Below, one piece after another: positions 11,207 to 23,214 of a DNA stretch of 64,000 bases. This DNA comes from Dryocosmus kuriphilus. Lineage: Eukaryota > Arthropoda > Insecta > Hymenoptera > Cynipidae. Under the pieces are notes generated by a model. That model worked only from the letters and a program-made list of their open reading frames with translations. It ran no database searches and had not been told where the DNA came from. Position 1 is the stretch's first letter. Every line of letters starts with the position of its first letter. The stretch covers positions 135,122,372 to 135,186,371 of the forward strand of contig CM076190.1 in NCBI GenBank assembly GCA_038277395.1, given 5' to 3'. Position numbers and translations under genes: made by a program.

Positions 11207-12469
11207 CGAGGTGTGATCAAAAAGTAAGGTGAATTTTTATTTTTATCAAGAAATATTTATTTATTCATCAATATTGATGTTGTTCCCTTTAAATTAATCC
11301 CCCTCGGATATAGTACATTTGTGCCAGCGCTTTTTCCAATCCTCAAAGCGTTTCTGATAGCACTTTTTGGTATAGCCTTCAGCTCTTCCAGCGATGCGGT
11401 CTTTATCTCCTCAATCGTCGCAAAACGCCGTCCTTTTATTGGTCTTTTCAGTTTTGCAAACAGGAAAAAGTCGCACGGAACCAAATCTGGTGACTACGGT
11501 GACTGAGGCATGATTATGGTGTTGTTATTGGCCAAAAAATTACGAACAAGCAATGACGTGTGAGCTGGCGCATTATCGTGGTGCAATAACGATGACTGAT
11601 TTTTCCACAATTCCGGACGTTTCCTTCGTATTTCTCCACGCAAACGACGCATAACTTCAAGGTAATACATATTATTAACTGTACGACCTTGTGGTAAGAA
11701 CTCCGGATGCACTGCGCCATGTCAATCGAAGAAAACGGTAAGAAAAACCTTGACATTTGATCGAATTTGGCTTGCTTTTTTTGATCTTGGTGATCCAGAA
11801 TGCTTCCACTGGGACGATTGAGCCTTAGTTTCGACGTCATAACCATATATCCATGTGTCATCACCTGTTATGATCCTTTTGAGCAAATCTGAGTCGCCGT
11901 TGACGTCATTCAATAGCTCATGAACGATGCTCACGCGACGGTTCTTTTGGTCAAAATTTAGCAATTTTTGGCACGAGCCAAACGAGATGCCCATATCATC
12001 AGCAGCTTCTCTAATGGTAATTCGACGATTCGCAAACATTATTTTCTTCACCTCGTCAACGTTTTCATCAGTTGTTGACGTGCTGGGACGTCCAGGGCGA
12101 GCTTCGTCATTAACATCTTCTCGGCCTTTCCGAAAGAGCTTGTACCACTTATAAACATTTTTTTTGCTCAGAGTACACTCACCGTATGCCACTGTCAACA
12201 TTTCAAGTGTTTTAGAGTACTTAATTCCATTTTTTACACAAAATTGAATGCAAATTCTTTGATCCATTTTTTTCGACAGCAGAAAATAGCCGAGCACGCA
12301 AAATACTTGTAATTTGTATGCCTCTCACAAGCAAACAAAAATGCTATATAGCTGAAACTGTGCACATATGTTTGGGTCGAGTGTACCAACATAAGAAAAA
12401 AAGAAAACGAATATCGACTGTATGCATCCCGCGAAATTCAAAGTCACCTTACTTTTTGATCACACCTCG
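11207..12469 (-). mobile_element. Mariner element 2, near full length
   Basis: Perfectly placed TA target duplications (11205-11206 and 12470-12471) flank inverted repeats beginning CGAGGTGTGATCAAAAAGTA. At 1,263 bp it is close to the usual mariner size. The transposase runs on the minus strand. It shares its protein family with mariner 3. Confidence 0.93.
11257..12267 (-). pseudogene. Mariner 2 transposase, nearly intact frame with stops
   Basis: The likely start is the Met of MDQRICIQFC at 12267. Helix-turn-helix motifs occupy residues 1-110 (RPGRPST linker). The catalytic triad is visible: IITGDDTWIYGYD, LLHHDNAPAH and SPDLVPCDFF, with 34 residues between the last two Asp. The frame is interrupted by a stop at 11722-11724 and another at 11494-11496. 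About 20 residues are missing after GISFGSCQ compared with mariner 3, and the last ~40 codons are frameshifted. It is therefore inactive, although the DNA ends are intact. Confidence 0.9.
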
Positions 12470-12471
12470 TA

Positions 12472-12978
12472 TTTTTGATTTCGTTATTTAGAAAATTTTT
12501 GACGTGGACGATATGAACATCTTAATCGAATTCGAGGTGAGCATCCTAGCACATGAAGATTACTAAGGTTGCACGTAAAATGATTAGAAATCGATAAGTA
12601 TTTGAGAATTTTAAATACGAAAAACGTCAAGGCTGATAGTTCTGAACTTTTAAAGCTAAAATTTTAAAAACAAATTTTGAAGGCTTTTTTCTCTGCAAAT
12701 TTTGACTTTGATATTGGACAGTTGCTTAATTCATAAACTTTTATATTTTTACTGTTTTAATTTGAAATTGCATTATATCATGCATTTGAATGGAAAGTTA
12801 TTCAATTGACTTGAAAAATTTATTTGAATAATTTTTTATTTGAAACGCAAAGTATTCAAGTAAAAGCAAGAAGCTTAAATTATCGAATCTTTAACAGCCC
12901 AGTTAAAATAGTCAATTCTAAATCTTAAATTTGAAATTGAAAATTACTTCTTACTTACCCATTACTTACTGATTACAG
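12472..12978. other. AT-rich stretch, nothing recognised
   Basis: AT-rich DNA between mariner 2 and the first putative exon of the 13-15 kb gene; probably intronic or intergenic. Confidence 0.3.
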
Positions 12979-14460
12979 GCTAACGTCCTTCAGGATTTGG
13001 ACTGCGGACAAATATTACAATTATCTGCTGACAAAACCTCTAACAATATTACTGAATTCCTTGGTGTAAGTGAAATGCATATATACTTTGGACTTCAAAA
13101 TTTTGCCTACCATGTTTATTTGGGTGTGTCGAAGAAAGAAGAATTTAGAAATCAGAAACGGCCTAATACCGACTAGTTTCATTGTAGGTTCCTTATAACT
13201 TGTGTAAAATTCGAATTATCATTTTTATTGCTAAAGTTTTCTCAATTTTTTAGGTAAATTATGAGTATGAGAAAGTCTCTACAGGCTCAAAAAAATTTTA
13301 GGATAGTTTGCAGAGCTTTTAAAAATAAGTTTCATTTTTGAGTTTTATAAAAATGAGAATATATTATGCAGATTAAGAAAAAAATAATATTAGCGACTTT
13401 TGTAAAACTGACAATTACGATTTTTTTTAAATTACTTGAGCCCCGCGGAACCTCAGGGTATTGATCGATCAATTTCAAACTTTACACAGATCATAATAGA
13501 CCCAAAATGAAACTTTTCAGTGGTAGACTGTTTGTGATTTCCAATTTTTTTTCGAACCACCCCCAATATTAACATATGCTTATTAAGAAAATATATTTTT
13601 AGGATACGCAAGTCACTACTGAGTTATTAATTCTGAAAAAGAATCTCCAACACAGATTGAAAATGAAAACGCCAAAGGACAAATGGAAGGAAACAAGCAT
13701 TCATTTCATAGCAGTTTCTTTGAACTTTTAACGAATGATTCAGACGGAAAAATAGAATTAGCCCACTTCGAAGTTCATCATTGTTAAAATAAGGAAATTC
13801 GACGAATTCTAACTCGGACTTCAACTAACTCTAATTCGAAAATTCAAAGATGATGATTTAAGAACGTTGACTGCTGGACAAAAGCTGCAAACATTTCATA
13901 TTTCAGACAAAATTTTGCTTTCGATTTCAAGAGCTATAGAGCAAATATTTGGCGGAGAGATAGCTGCCACTTCTTTGTCTCCATTCGGATCGTCAAATGG
14001 ACTTATTGTTCAAAAGAATGGAACTCATTGGGCTAACTATAATTATATGTGAAAGACGTTTTAAGAAAGAAGGATATCCTGGAGAATCCAAAATCTAAAA
14101 AACAAAATGCACAGAATGTTTCTTCACCTGTAGAAGTCAATCGAACTATTGCCAAAGCTCTGAGCAGCTTAGAAAATTCTTCGAACACCACTTTTGAAGT
14201 CAATGATTGGAAAGTTACGCGCAACATAAGAAACGATTACATTTCTAAGTTTCCTTGTCTCCAAACGCAGAATTCAATACCATTGGTAAGTTTTTTTTTA
14301 GAAATGTTTTAAATCAGTCCGTGTGCATAAAATAAAGCAATATTTTTTGAAAAATACTGTTTCTAAATATAAATAAAAGTCAATTATCTACTTCCTACAT
14401 TTTCTTTAAAATATTTCTTTATAGCTTCAACTGAACTTTGATTTAGAACAACCAGGATAA
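12979..14460 (+). pseudogene. Decayed spliced gene of unknown function
   Basis: Three coding blocks have matching splice signals. Block one, 12979-13065: acceptor TTACAG, 29 open codons, donor GTAAGT. Block two, about 13840-14285: open frame with a one-base slip near 14045 and a TAA near 13828, then donor GTAAGT directly after the codon at 14285. Block three, 14425-14460: acceptor TTTATAG, 11 codons, stop. Block two joins block three in phase. The protein end has the pattern W..T...R...I..FP..., seen at the tail of an uncharacterised arthropod family I cannot name. The stop and slip suggest a pseudogene. A link between block one and block two is not proven. Confidence 0.35.
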
Positions 14461-14880
14461 AGTTCTTTGTTGCGCGTAAGATGGCCCGCAATAAAAAGTA
14501 TCGTAATAGATCAACTAGAAATAGTTGCAAAAAGAAATTGCTACCACGAAAAAGAGAAATATAGCAGATAATGTGGACGACTTGGCGATGACAAAAACAT
14601 TGAGAACTTTAGAAACTGATAATAAGAATATGCAGCAGTAAAATAATTTTAAGTCAATCAGTCATGCTTCTCATTTCCCAACATTTATTATAATCTAAGT
14701 TCAGTATTACTTGACTAACATATTGAATTATTGTAATTCCTCTATTTTTACGTCCCTTTTCTCTTTTGAAGTTACTGCTATAGTAAGCTTTCGTATCTAA
14801 CAATATGTTGTCTCAAATGAAATATGGTAAAGCAATTTTAATAGACAACAACGGAATATTTATACATTATTATCTTTCAG

Positions 14881-15018
14881 ATTCACAAGATGCAGCCGTT
14901 CTGTACGTCTTACAATTATTCAGGAAGTGGTCACTCGGGTGGAAAGCCAAAGAAGGACGAAGGATGTAAAGAAACAGTATTTAGGTTAAAGTATAAGCGT
15001 ATTGATTGCAAAATTTAA
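14881..15018 (+). CDS. Possible terminal exon, unknown
   Basis: The acceptor TATCTTTCAG is followed by 45 open codons ending in TAA at 15018, with an AATAAA about 25 bases downstream. A second frame, ending in RTKDVKKQYLG, is also open, so the reading frame is uncertain. It could be an alternative last exon of the gene at 12979-14460. Confidence 0.25.
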   Translation: MHKMQPFCTSYNYSGSGHSGGKPKKDEGCKETVFRLKYKRIDCKI

Positions 15019-15059
15019 GTCTCTGTAATTATAAAGACTGTTAATAAAAATTTATTATT

Positions 15060-15785
15060 TTCGTTGAAAAAGGATTCACTTATTTCTATTACAATGTGCA
15101 CTATCCACACTTACTTTAAGACAAAGATACATTTTTTTACTTCTAATTAAACTTTTAATTATTCAACTTCTACATTTAGTGACTGTGAATATTTATTTAT
15201 TTTAGAAATTTATTTTAGAAGCCAAAATATATACCAAAAATGGTAAAAGAGTATTTAATGTCTTTTTTTTTAAACAATAAATTTATTTTTAAAACTGTCA
15301 ACGACGTTTTATTAGCACAATCTGCTAACTTCTATAATGCTTAAATATTTTTATTAGGACAATGTTCTGGATATAAAAATTTTATCAGCTTCCTTTGGAA
15401 ATATTTTATTTTATATCAAGTCAATCAAATAAAATAAAAATTAAATTAAAAATGAATAATTAAATAAAATTAAGACCCGTATATATCTAAATAAATATAT
15501 TACTGAACCTTTTAACTAAATATTGGTTAACTTCTAATTCTTCTTCTAATTTCGATGAATATAATTTAAAATCCTATGAATTTGTATATTGTATATTTTC
15601 ATTTATCAACGTTACATGTAATTTTATCACAAACTTTTAAATTCAATATTATCTACAATTGTCAATAATGCAAACTCCATGTATTATTGAGAGAAAAAAA
15701 TTCGCGAGTCGAGAAATTAATTTATAATTTTATTTTGTTTTTATTCTCTAATCCAAATCTGCCTAAATTTGTCCAAATAAAACGA
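15060..15785. other. AT-rich stretch, nothing recognised
   Basis: Very AT-rich, no coding frame or repeat recognised; ends where the C/T-rich LINE begins. Confidence 0.4.
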
Positions 15786-16238
15786 TTTGTCTGATACCAA
15801 TTCAATTCAATTGTTTATTTATACTCTCTCCCTTTTACGGGTTTGTGAGTCTTTACATAACCATACCATACATTCTTCATGCAGCATCTACATACAATTC
15901 CTTATTTCTACCTTATCATTATATGAAAATTTTTCTTACTATGTAGGCTTTACCTACGCGTTTCCACTTGAGACCCTGGGCTTCCGTTTCCTCTTACCAT
16001 TTCCATTCTATTGGTGGTACATAAGTCCGCGACTCTACTGACTCTATTGACATATTTTCCTTCTAAAGTGGTTCTTTTGGTATTTTCTCTATTTTGTGTG
16101 TCCTGCTCTTTCTTTCAACTTTTCCAGCTTTTTCATCCATCCGTTTCCCTGTCCATTCCCATGCAAAATCTCCGTGATTCCTGCTCATACCCATGTACTC
16201 TACAACAAGTCTCCTTCTCATCCAGTAACTACACGCTG

Positions 16239-19212
16239 TTACACACCCTCTTCCAATCTAAATCTTATCACTCTATTCCATTTACTCCCCTTTCTTACCT
16301 TTTTCAGATATTCTGGCTCTCCTTCCCACTTGAACATTCTGTACCAGCTATTGTACCCTGACTCCAAGATTTTTCTCCGTCTTTCCTCTCCTTGTCTCGC
16401 CAGAATATGGTCCTCTATTACTTGCCAGTCTCTACTCTGCACATTCACACCTCATTCTCTCTTTCTTGTGTACCTTTCTTCTTCTCATTTCGACCATCCC
16501 ATGCTCCCCCTCCTCTCTTTTTCTTCTATCTCCCTTGCACAGGCTTGTGCGATCCTACTTCCTTCTCCCCTCCTCAGTTTTTCTTCAAAATTCCAAGCCA
16601 TTTTTAGCTGCCTTACCACCATTTTTTCTCGACCTATCTCTTCCCTCAACATATCACCTGGGCAGCTCCACCCCACACCCATGACCCATCTCAGAAATCT
16701 TTCATGCATGCTTTCCACTCTCTTATATGGTACTTCCATCCCCATACTTCCGTTCCCTAACTTATCCCTGACCACACTAATACATCGAACATTCATACTG
16801 TCATTTCCCAATCATCCTTGAATCTTCTCTTCCCTATGCCCCACACTTGGCCCATTACCTTACTCTCACATACGAATCTCTTTCTCACCTGCAACTGGTT
16901 TCCTCCTCCCGCCTTAAACCATAATCCTAGGTAACAGAATTCTTCTATCATCTCCACTAGCCGGCCACTTATCTTCCATTCATACTCTATTCTACAATTT
17001 CTCTTTCTGAAACACGTCATCTTAGTTTTATTCACATTCACTGTTAGATCTTTCTCTCGCATCGCCTCTTCAAGTGCTCTCATCATTAAACTCATCCCTC
17101 TTTCATCTTCCGCCACTAACACTGTATCATCCGCGTATGCTAGCGAATATAGCTTCCCACTTTCCAGTTTCGTACCCCCTCTACCTTTTCTTGACAATTT
17201 CTCATCTATGTCCGCCAGTAGTATACTAAACAGTAGTGGACTCAGGGCAGATCCCTGCCTCAGACCCCTTCCCGTCCAAAACTCCTCTCCTTTCTGTTTC
17301 CTTATTCTCACCCTCATCCATGTTTCCACAAATATCTTCCTTATCCTCTCTACCAGACTTACTTCTATTGCTCTCTCTTTCAAGGCCTTCCAGGGCAACC
17401 TTCTGCTGACCGACTCAAAAGCCCCTTTTAATTCAACAAAAAGTGCGACCAGTTTTCCTTCCTTCTGACACAAGTTCCTATTGACTAAATAGTTGAGCAC
17501 GTAAGTATTATCTATTGTCCCCATCCCTTTGCTGAAACTTGCTTGGTTATGGGGTATGCTCTCCCTCTCTTCCACCTGACTTTCCAATCTTTTCCTGAGC
17601 ACTTCTGCATAAACTTTGTAGCCCACTTACATCAGTGTGATACCTCTATAGTCCTGCGTCTTTTTTCCTTCTCCTTCCTTAATCAGTGATACTACCAACC
17701 CAAGCCTCCATTCCTCCGGCCATCCCTCTCCTTTCCATACCTTATTACAAATTCTCCAGACCTCTTCTCTCACCTTTTGCCCACCATATTTCAGTGCTTG
17801 GTTTTCGATGCCATTATCCCCTGTTGCCTTGTTTCCTTTCCACCTTGAGATGGCTTGATTTATCTCCTCCCTACTAATCTCGTTTCCTCTTTCCTCGCCC
17901 ACTGCAACTACCTTCTTCCCTTCTCTACGCATCCTATTTCCCACACATTCTGGTAATCCCTTAAAGTATTGCGTCCATTCTTTCATCCCTATATCTTCGT
18001 TTATATCCTTCCTTCCTCCTCTTTCCCTATTTATCACTTCCAATTCCATCCCTTTCTTTGAAGCTTTCTCAACCTCTTTCACGTACCTTTCTTTCTCGTT
18101 TTGCCTCTTTTCCCTCAACATTTTGTCGTGCTCCCTTTTCTTCCTGTCGTAGTCTCCTTTCTCCATTTCTCCACTCCTCCATTTTCTTATGCTTTCTTTA
18201 ATATTTGATTTACTCTCTCTGCAGTCCTCATCCCACCATCCTCTCTCACCTTCCTCTTCTTCGTTTATTGTTCTTACTTCATCCCTTATCTTATCAATCA
18301 TCTCTTTATGTTTTTATATCCTCTTATCTATTCCTTCCTCTTCCATTCTGCCCCAATCCTCGTGTTCCATTTTTTCTTTAAATTCCCTTAACATATCTTC
18401 CCCCCACCTCCCCATTTTCAATTTCATTTCCCCATTTTTTCCCGCTCTCCTTCTGCCGCACTTTGGGCCTTTATCTCTCAACGTGGCTATCACTGGAAAG
18501 TGTTCGGATCCTTTCGCATTTCCCACTTCCATTCTCACCATTAGCTTCTTGATTCTTTCTTCTGCTAGAATATAATCTATTACCATGTCTCCTTTACCTG
18601 TAAGCGTCACCTCTCCCTCTTCACCCCCCTTGTATTGCCTCTACAAATAAACCACCCGGACTCTCCTATCAGGTCTAGAAGCGTTTTTTCCTCTCGGTCC
18701 GTTTCCCTGTGCTTTGAGCTTCTTATAAATACTTCGTTTTCTTCGTCCCACAACTCACCCCCTTGTTCAATAGTCCATGCACTGAGATCCCCTCCTATTA
18801 GTACCAAATCCCCCTACTTTTGCTCCCTCCATCTCCTTATCTCATTCCATCCATGGTTTTCTCCCCTTCTCCTCTATACACATACAATGTTCACACTTAC
18901 TTTCCCCAATTTTATTTGTCTCACCATTGTTCCCTCCTTTTCTCCCGTAATCTCACGCTCACCCTCCTGTAATACCAATTCCTTTCTTACGCCTGACACC
19001 CTGCCACCCATTGCTCTCCATTTTACGTTTTCCTTTCTAGCTTCTTGCATATCCCACATATAGCCTTTTGGTAACCTCCTTTTCAGGCCCATCCACTCCT
19101 TCTTATGCATCCATGTTTCACTCATCATTACTACTTCCCACTTTTGCACTTCTTCCCAGAATCCTGTACCCTTGCTCTTTAATCCGGACACATTCCAAAA
19201 TGCCACATTCAC
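16239..19212 (-). pseudogene. LINE ORF2: endonuclease and reverse transcriptase, inactivated
   Basis: Endonuclease: MNVAFWNVSGLKSK, MSETW, IGGDLSAW (usual GGDLNA), then GDMVIDYIL and GSEHFPVIATL (usual SDHFPV). Reverse transcriptase: motif A reads FVELKGAFESV, with Glu at both usual Asp positions; motif B is RGLRQGSALSPLLF; motif C is LAYADDTVLV. After the palm come the conserved ERFLRWVMGVGWSCPG and EEIGREK segments. Breaks: stops at 18874, just above 18807, 18314 and 17627, a frameshift near 18610, another near 16800, and a stop at 16485. Most of the ~1,000-residue polyprotein is represented. The C-terminal part below 16239 is too decayed to read. Confidence 0.85.
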
Positions 19213-19666
19213 TTCTCTCTATTTGTCCTTTCCTACTTTATTCCTCCCATTCCATTCCTTTTTCTGTGTGTAAACCTCCCGCTGACCCTGCGTCATCACT
19301 ATTTTCATCCTGTCTCCTTCCCTTTTCTGTCCCTTTTCCTACCTTCTATCAACTCTTCTACTTCCTCGTCCCATATCCACACCTCTCCATTTACCCACAT
19401 CCTATCATTACCTCCTTTCTTCCTCCCGGTCCATGCCCTGCGCTCTGTCATCTACTTTCTATTTCTCTCCGTCCACGTCAAGTCTTCTTCTAATCTCTCT
19501 TTTCTTATGTTTTCATGACTTTGACTATCGCATTTTTTTTCCTCTTTGCCCTTTCCTGTACTTCCATTCTTCTTTCCACTTGCAGCAGTATCCTACTTAG
19601 TCTCTCGTTATCCTCTTTCGATTGCTCACTGCCCGATCCCCCTTCTCCTCAATGCTCATACCTGAT

Positions 19667-20274
19667 TTACAGTTTGCTCACTCTCTCCTCTATCTGCTTC
19701 ACTTCCTTTTTCCTTTCTCCCTCGTTCTCCCTCTGCCTTTTTTCTGTACTTTCCAGTTTATTCCATACCTTTTCTTTCTCCAATTCCCAACGTTCATCCC
19801 ATTCTTCCCATTTCTGTCTCACTTTCTTAACCTCCTCCTTGACGACCTCTTCCCTTTTTCTCTGCATGCCTTCAAGACTTTCATATGTCTCTTCTTTAAA
19901 GCCTTTAATTAACGCTTCCATTTTGTGAAACATATCCTCCTCCCCTCTTTCCGTTTCTGGTGTTTTTCTTTTATGTTTAGTTTTCTTACTCTACCCCCCA
20001 AGTTATCTCCCTCACTACTATTCGTGCTTCCCGATTGTTGCCAATTTCTAAAGAATCTACTTGATCCTTCACTACTCGATCTGTCTCTGTTCAGCATCCT
20101 GATGTTCGTCGGCCTTCTACGCGTTTGTCCCGTGCTATGACTCGCTGTTTCTTTCCTCCCCTTATTCGGTGTCACGAATTTCTTCTCGACTTCACTGTCT
20201 TGTCTGCTGTCATCGACATCGACTGTTTCAGCCTGGCACCGCCCTCTGTTCACAGGGCTCCGTATTAACGCCAT
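19667..20274 (-). pseudogene. LINE ORF1-like region with long charged coiled coil
   Basis: Two overlapping frames: 19909-20274, basic and Ser/Arg-rich (TRRRPTNIRMLNRDRSSSE), and 19667-19933, an almost pure K/E/R helix (EEVVKEEVKKVRQKWEEW). They are off by one frame, so a frameshift separates them. Position upstream of the endonuclease and composition fit a LINE ORF1 or an N-terminal extension. No zinc knuckle was seen. Confidence 0.5.
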
Positions 20275-20659
20275 GCTACTATTCTTGACTCTACCTTACC
20301 TCTCGAGTAAGCGGCGGTCTCTCCTCGGCTATCCCCTCACTTCCCCCTGCCCGTTAATTCTTTTTACCCTATCCCACCGCCTACAAACTTACCCTCTTAA
20401 CCCCAACCCTTCAACCTTGATGTAGTCACTTTCGCTTATTATACTCCCGCGCTCACACCTTTCCTGCGTTCTGATGAAAATCCCCAAACGACGTTATTGC
20501 CAGCCTAACCTAAAATCACCATTCATTTGCTTTTCTCTTTTTTCATATTCATTCACACTTCTTTTTGCACCTCCTTCACTCACCCTAAAACATTCATCCG
20601 TCACTTTTTTACTCACCACAATTTTAGCCTCCTCGATCAACTCGTTCCCTTTTCTTTAG

Positions 20660-21284
20660 ACAAGTTACAAATTCCATGTTAAACGGGGCCTAGATATTTG
20701 CCGTACGGTCCTGGATTCTCGAACGGCAGTGCTTTGTTGAGATTTTTGAAAAACATTCCATAGGTTAGATTAGCCGTGGAGTTTAGTTGTTAGGGATAAA
20801 ATTCGTTAGGCCTAAGTAGGTAGTTCGGTGTTTCGAATTCCATCACACAAGCGTTTCCGATTTTTTCATAGAGTTTAAGCGTGCAATTATATATAGTGAA
20901 CAAATTATTTATAATAATAAAATTATCTGTCTCTGTGTATCTATATTTAAATGTAAATATTTCTAAAATGTATCACTGTCTCACAGGTTTTTTTTTCCCC
21001 CTACTTGCGCAGGTTAATTTTGGTGGAGTCAGGCATTTTTCATTTAGTAGCTTTCAGATTCTCATATTTTTTGTATGGAAACTTGAAAAGATTGTTTCAG
21101 TATTCATATAAAATGTATTAACATCTCTCTCAATTCGTTCTGCAACTTTGATATATAGTGAATTATAAATTCTTACAGGTTTTATAACAGCTACTGTAAC
21201 ATCCTTTTCATTTCTTCAAACGAAAATATCAATTTTGTCGGTTGAAAACCACTATATTAATTTTCGATACGCGAATCTTGTTTT
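20660..21284. other. Unassigned flank of the LINE
   Basis: Mixed-composition sequence with no supportable gene; possibly remnant LINE 5' leader, then AT-rich intergenic DNA. Confidence 0.3.
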
Positions 21285-21357
21285 CCCTATTCTGAAATGA
21301 TATTATACTAAATTTTATTTCACTTTTATCATTTATTCTAATAAAAATTCTCTCAGT
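21285..21357 (+). repeat. Dispersed 75-bp repeat, copy 2
   Basis: Matches the reverse complement of 10903-10975 and ends in CTCTCAGTGTA followed by (TA)n. The TA at the edge hints at a Tc1/mariner-like end, but no partner end was found. Confidence 0.5.
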
Positions 21358-21389
21358 GTATATATATAACAATACATATATATAATAAC

Positions 21390-21956
21390 ATTTTTCACGA
21401 ATAACTCAAAAACTATGCTTCCTATAAAAAACGGTAGAAAGCAAGTTTATAAATCCTTTTAGTTAAACAGCTTTTCTTCTTAACGTTTTTTTCGCACCTT
21501 GCACAGCTTTGCTGGAAAATTGATTTCTTGATTTTTTATAACATTTTTCCCCATTAAAACAAAAACTAGGCATTTGAGCTTGAAATCGTTTTTGGAAAAT
21601 TTTTTAATCTTTTCGAGATGAAAAACTTTGTTCTTCAAAATTATTTTCGTATCTCGCATAGTTTGACAAGAAAATTGAATTACTTATATTTATTGATAAA
21701 ATTGTTTACGATTAAAACACAAATTACGCGCCTTATCAAAAAATAGTCTCAACCAAATTTGTAAATCTTATTGAGATGATTAATTTTGATTCTTAACAGT
21801 TTTTTCGTATCTAGCACAGCTTCGCCGGAAAATTGAATTATTAATTTTTAATAACGTTTTTTATGAATAAAACAAAAAATGTGGTTCGTCTCAAAAAATG
21901 ATTTAAAGCAAATTTGTAGATATTTTCGAGAATAGTTTTACTTTCGAACATTTTTT
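21390..21956 (-). repeat. Helentron-like repeat copy B, internal units (interrupted)
   Basis: About four degenerate ~150-bp units marked by TTTCGTATCTCGCATAGTTT and AAACAAAAACTA, in the same orientation as the copy at 50 kb. They stop at the T-run at 21951-21957 where copy A begins, and the expected continuation is found beyond copy A at 23215. Confidence 0.6.
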
Positions 21957-23193
21957 TACATTCTCATCAGAGAAGGTATTAGATTTATGTAAAATTTGAC
22001 TTTCGCGGATTTCATGAAATCTCCACGTTTTGAGACCCCCTGGGTCAGAAAAAAACGGTTTTTACGTCCGTGTCTGTCTGTCTGTTGTCGTCGTTGTCGT
22101 CGTCGACGTCGTCATTGTAGCCTGATCCCACGATAACTTTCGAAGGGCTAATCGCATTGATTTGCGCTTTGGCACACTTCTTTAAGAGGTGAAAAGAAAG
22201 GACGAATTAGTTAACCAGCTACTTTTGACAAACGGTTATGGTTTTATCCATCCAACACGGTTTTCACAAAAAAGAAATCTATTTTTCGGCTAAACTATGA
22301 GAGATACGAAAGAAATGTAAGAAAGTAAAATTGTTCATTTCAAAAAACTCTACAAATTTTGTCTTAACTTTTTCTTGATAAAATGAACAGTTTTTGTTTT
22401 AATCAAGAAAACGCTATTAAAATTAAGAAACTCTGGTTTCCTGCCAAAATATTCAGGATACAAAAAAATAGTAAGAAAGAAAGTTGTTCAATTCAAAAAG
22501 ATCTACAAATTTTGTGTTAGCCATTTTTTGATAAAATACACGGTTTTTGTTTAAATTGATAAAACTTTATTAAAAATAAGGGATTTCAAATTTTCCGCCG
22601 AACTATGCAAAATACGAGAAAAGAATGATAAAAAGTTATTCAGCTCAAAAAGGTCTAAAAATTTTCTCTCTGTCATTTTTTTAAGCAGACGCGTAGTTTT
22701 TGAGTTATTCGTGAAATATGTTATGAAATATAAAGAAAACCACTTTTCAGCAAACCTATGCAAGATATGAGAAAATATTAACAAGCAGAATCGTTCACCT
22801 TGGAAAGAGCTACAAAATTTATTTAAAAGACTCATCGTTTTATACTTTTAAGAATGGAAATCCTGTATTGTGAAAATTTGGAAAATCACAAAAAAACTTT
22901 ACCGGTCTAAAATGTGTTTTAAAAAAATGTAATTATCGAACGCGAAGCGCGAGTGTCAGGATGGGAATGTATTCCTTAAGGGCGACAGAGTCTTAAGTAA
23001 AATGATTTCTTTCGGAATTTTTAATCTAAAGGTTTATACTATCCACAAAAACCGAGCGCGTAGCGCGAGGTGAATAATTTATCGAACGCGAAGCGCGAGT
23101 GCCGTAACTAACGTATCGAGCGCGAAGCGCGTGTCAAGTGTCGAGCGTGAAGCGCGAAGCGCGCGATGAGAATGTGCCCGCGAAGCGGGCAGA
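21957..23193 (+). mobile_element. Helentron-like non-autonomous element, copy A (complete)
   Basis: Begins TACATTCTCATC (subterminal repeat). Next come a C/T/G-rich block with GTCTGTCTGTCTG and GTCGTCGTCG (22065-22120), several ~150-bp minisatellite units (22270-22900), then clustered CGCGAAGCGCG palindromes (22937-23165). It ends GATGAGAATGT (23165-23175, the inverted partner of the start), followed immediately by the perfect hairpin GCCCGCGAAGCGGGC (23176-23190) and AGA, then a T-run. T-runs lie on both sides. Subterminal repeats, a hairpin at one end, internal tandem repeats and T-tract insertion match Helentron-associated elements such as Drosophila DINE-1. No protein is encoded. Confidence 0.65.
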
Positions 23194-23214
23194 TTTTTTT
23201 TACATAGTTTGGCC

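Larger units (their letters stand above)
15790..20655 (-). mobile_element. Degraded LINE (APE-type non-LTR retrotransposon)
   Basis: About 4.9 kb on the minus strand with an ORF1-like region, an apurinic endonuclease and a reverse transcriptase in that order. The 3' end, at low coordinates, finishes in a short AATTG-type repeat near 15800-15815, as expected for a LINE tail. The 5' end is placed near 20655 only by the change in base composition. The coding strand is strongly purine-rich throughout, so the given strand is almost entirely C and T. Clade was not assigned. Confidence 0.8.

Noticed and set aside
16011..20140. Many long plus-strand frames rich in Ser, Pro, Phe and Leu
   Set aside because: They are antisense to the LINE and arise because the strand is almost pure C/T.
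22937..23190. Short palindromic repeats (CGAACGCGAAGCGCGAG) spaced irregularly, CRISPR-like at first sight
   Set aside because: Spacing is irregular, copies vary, the genome is eukaryotic, and the same block recurs in another copy of the repeat family.
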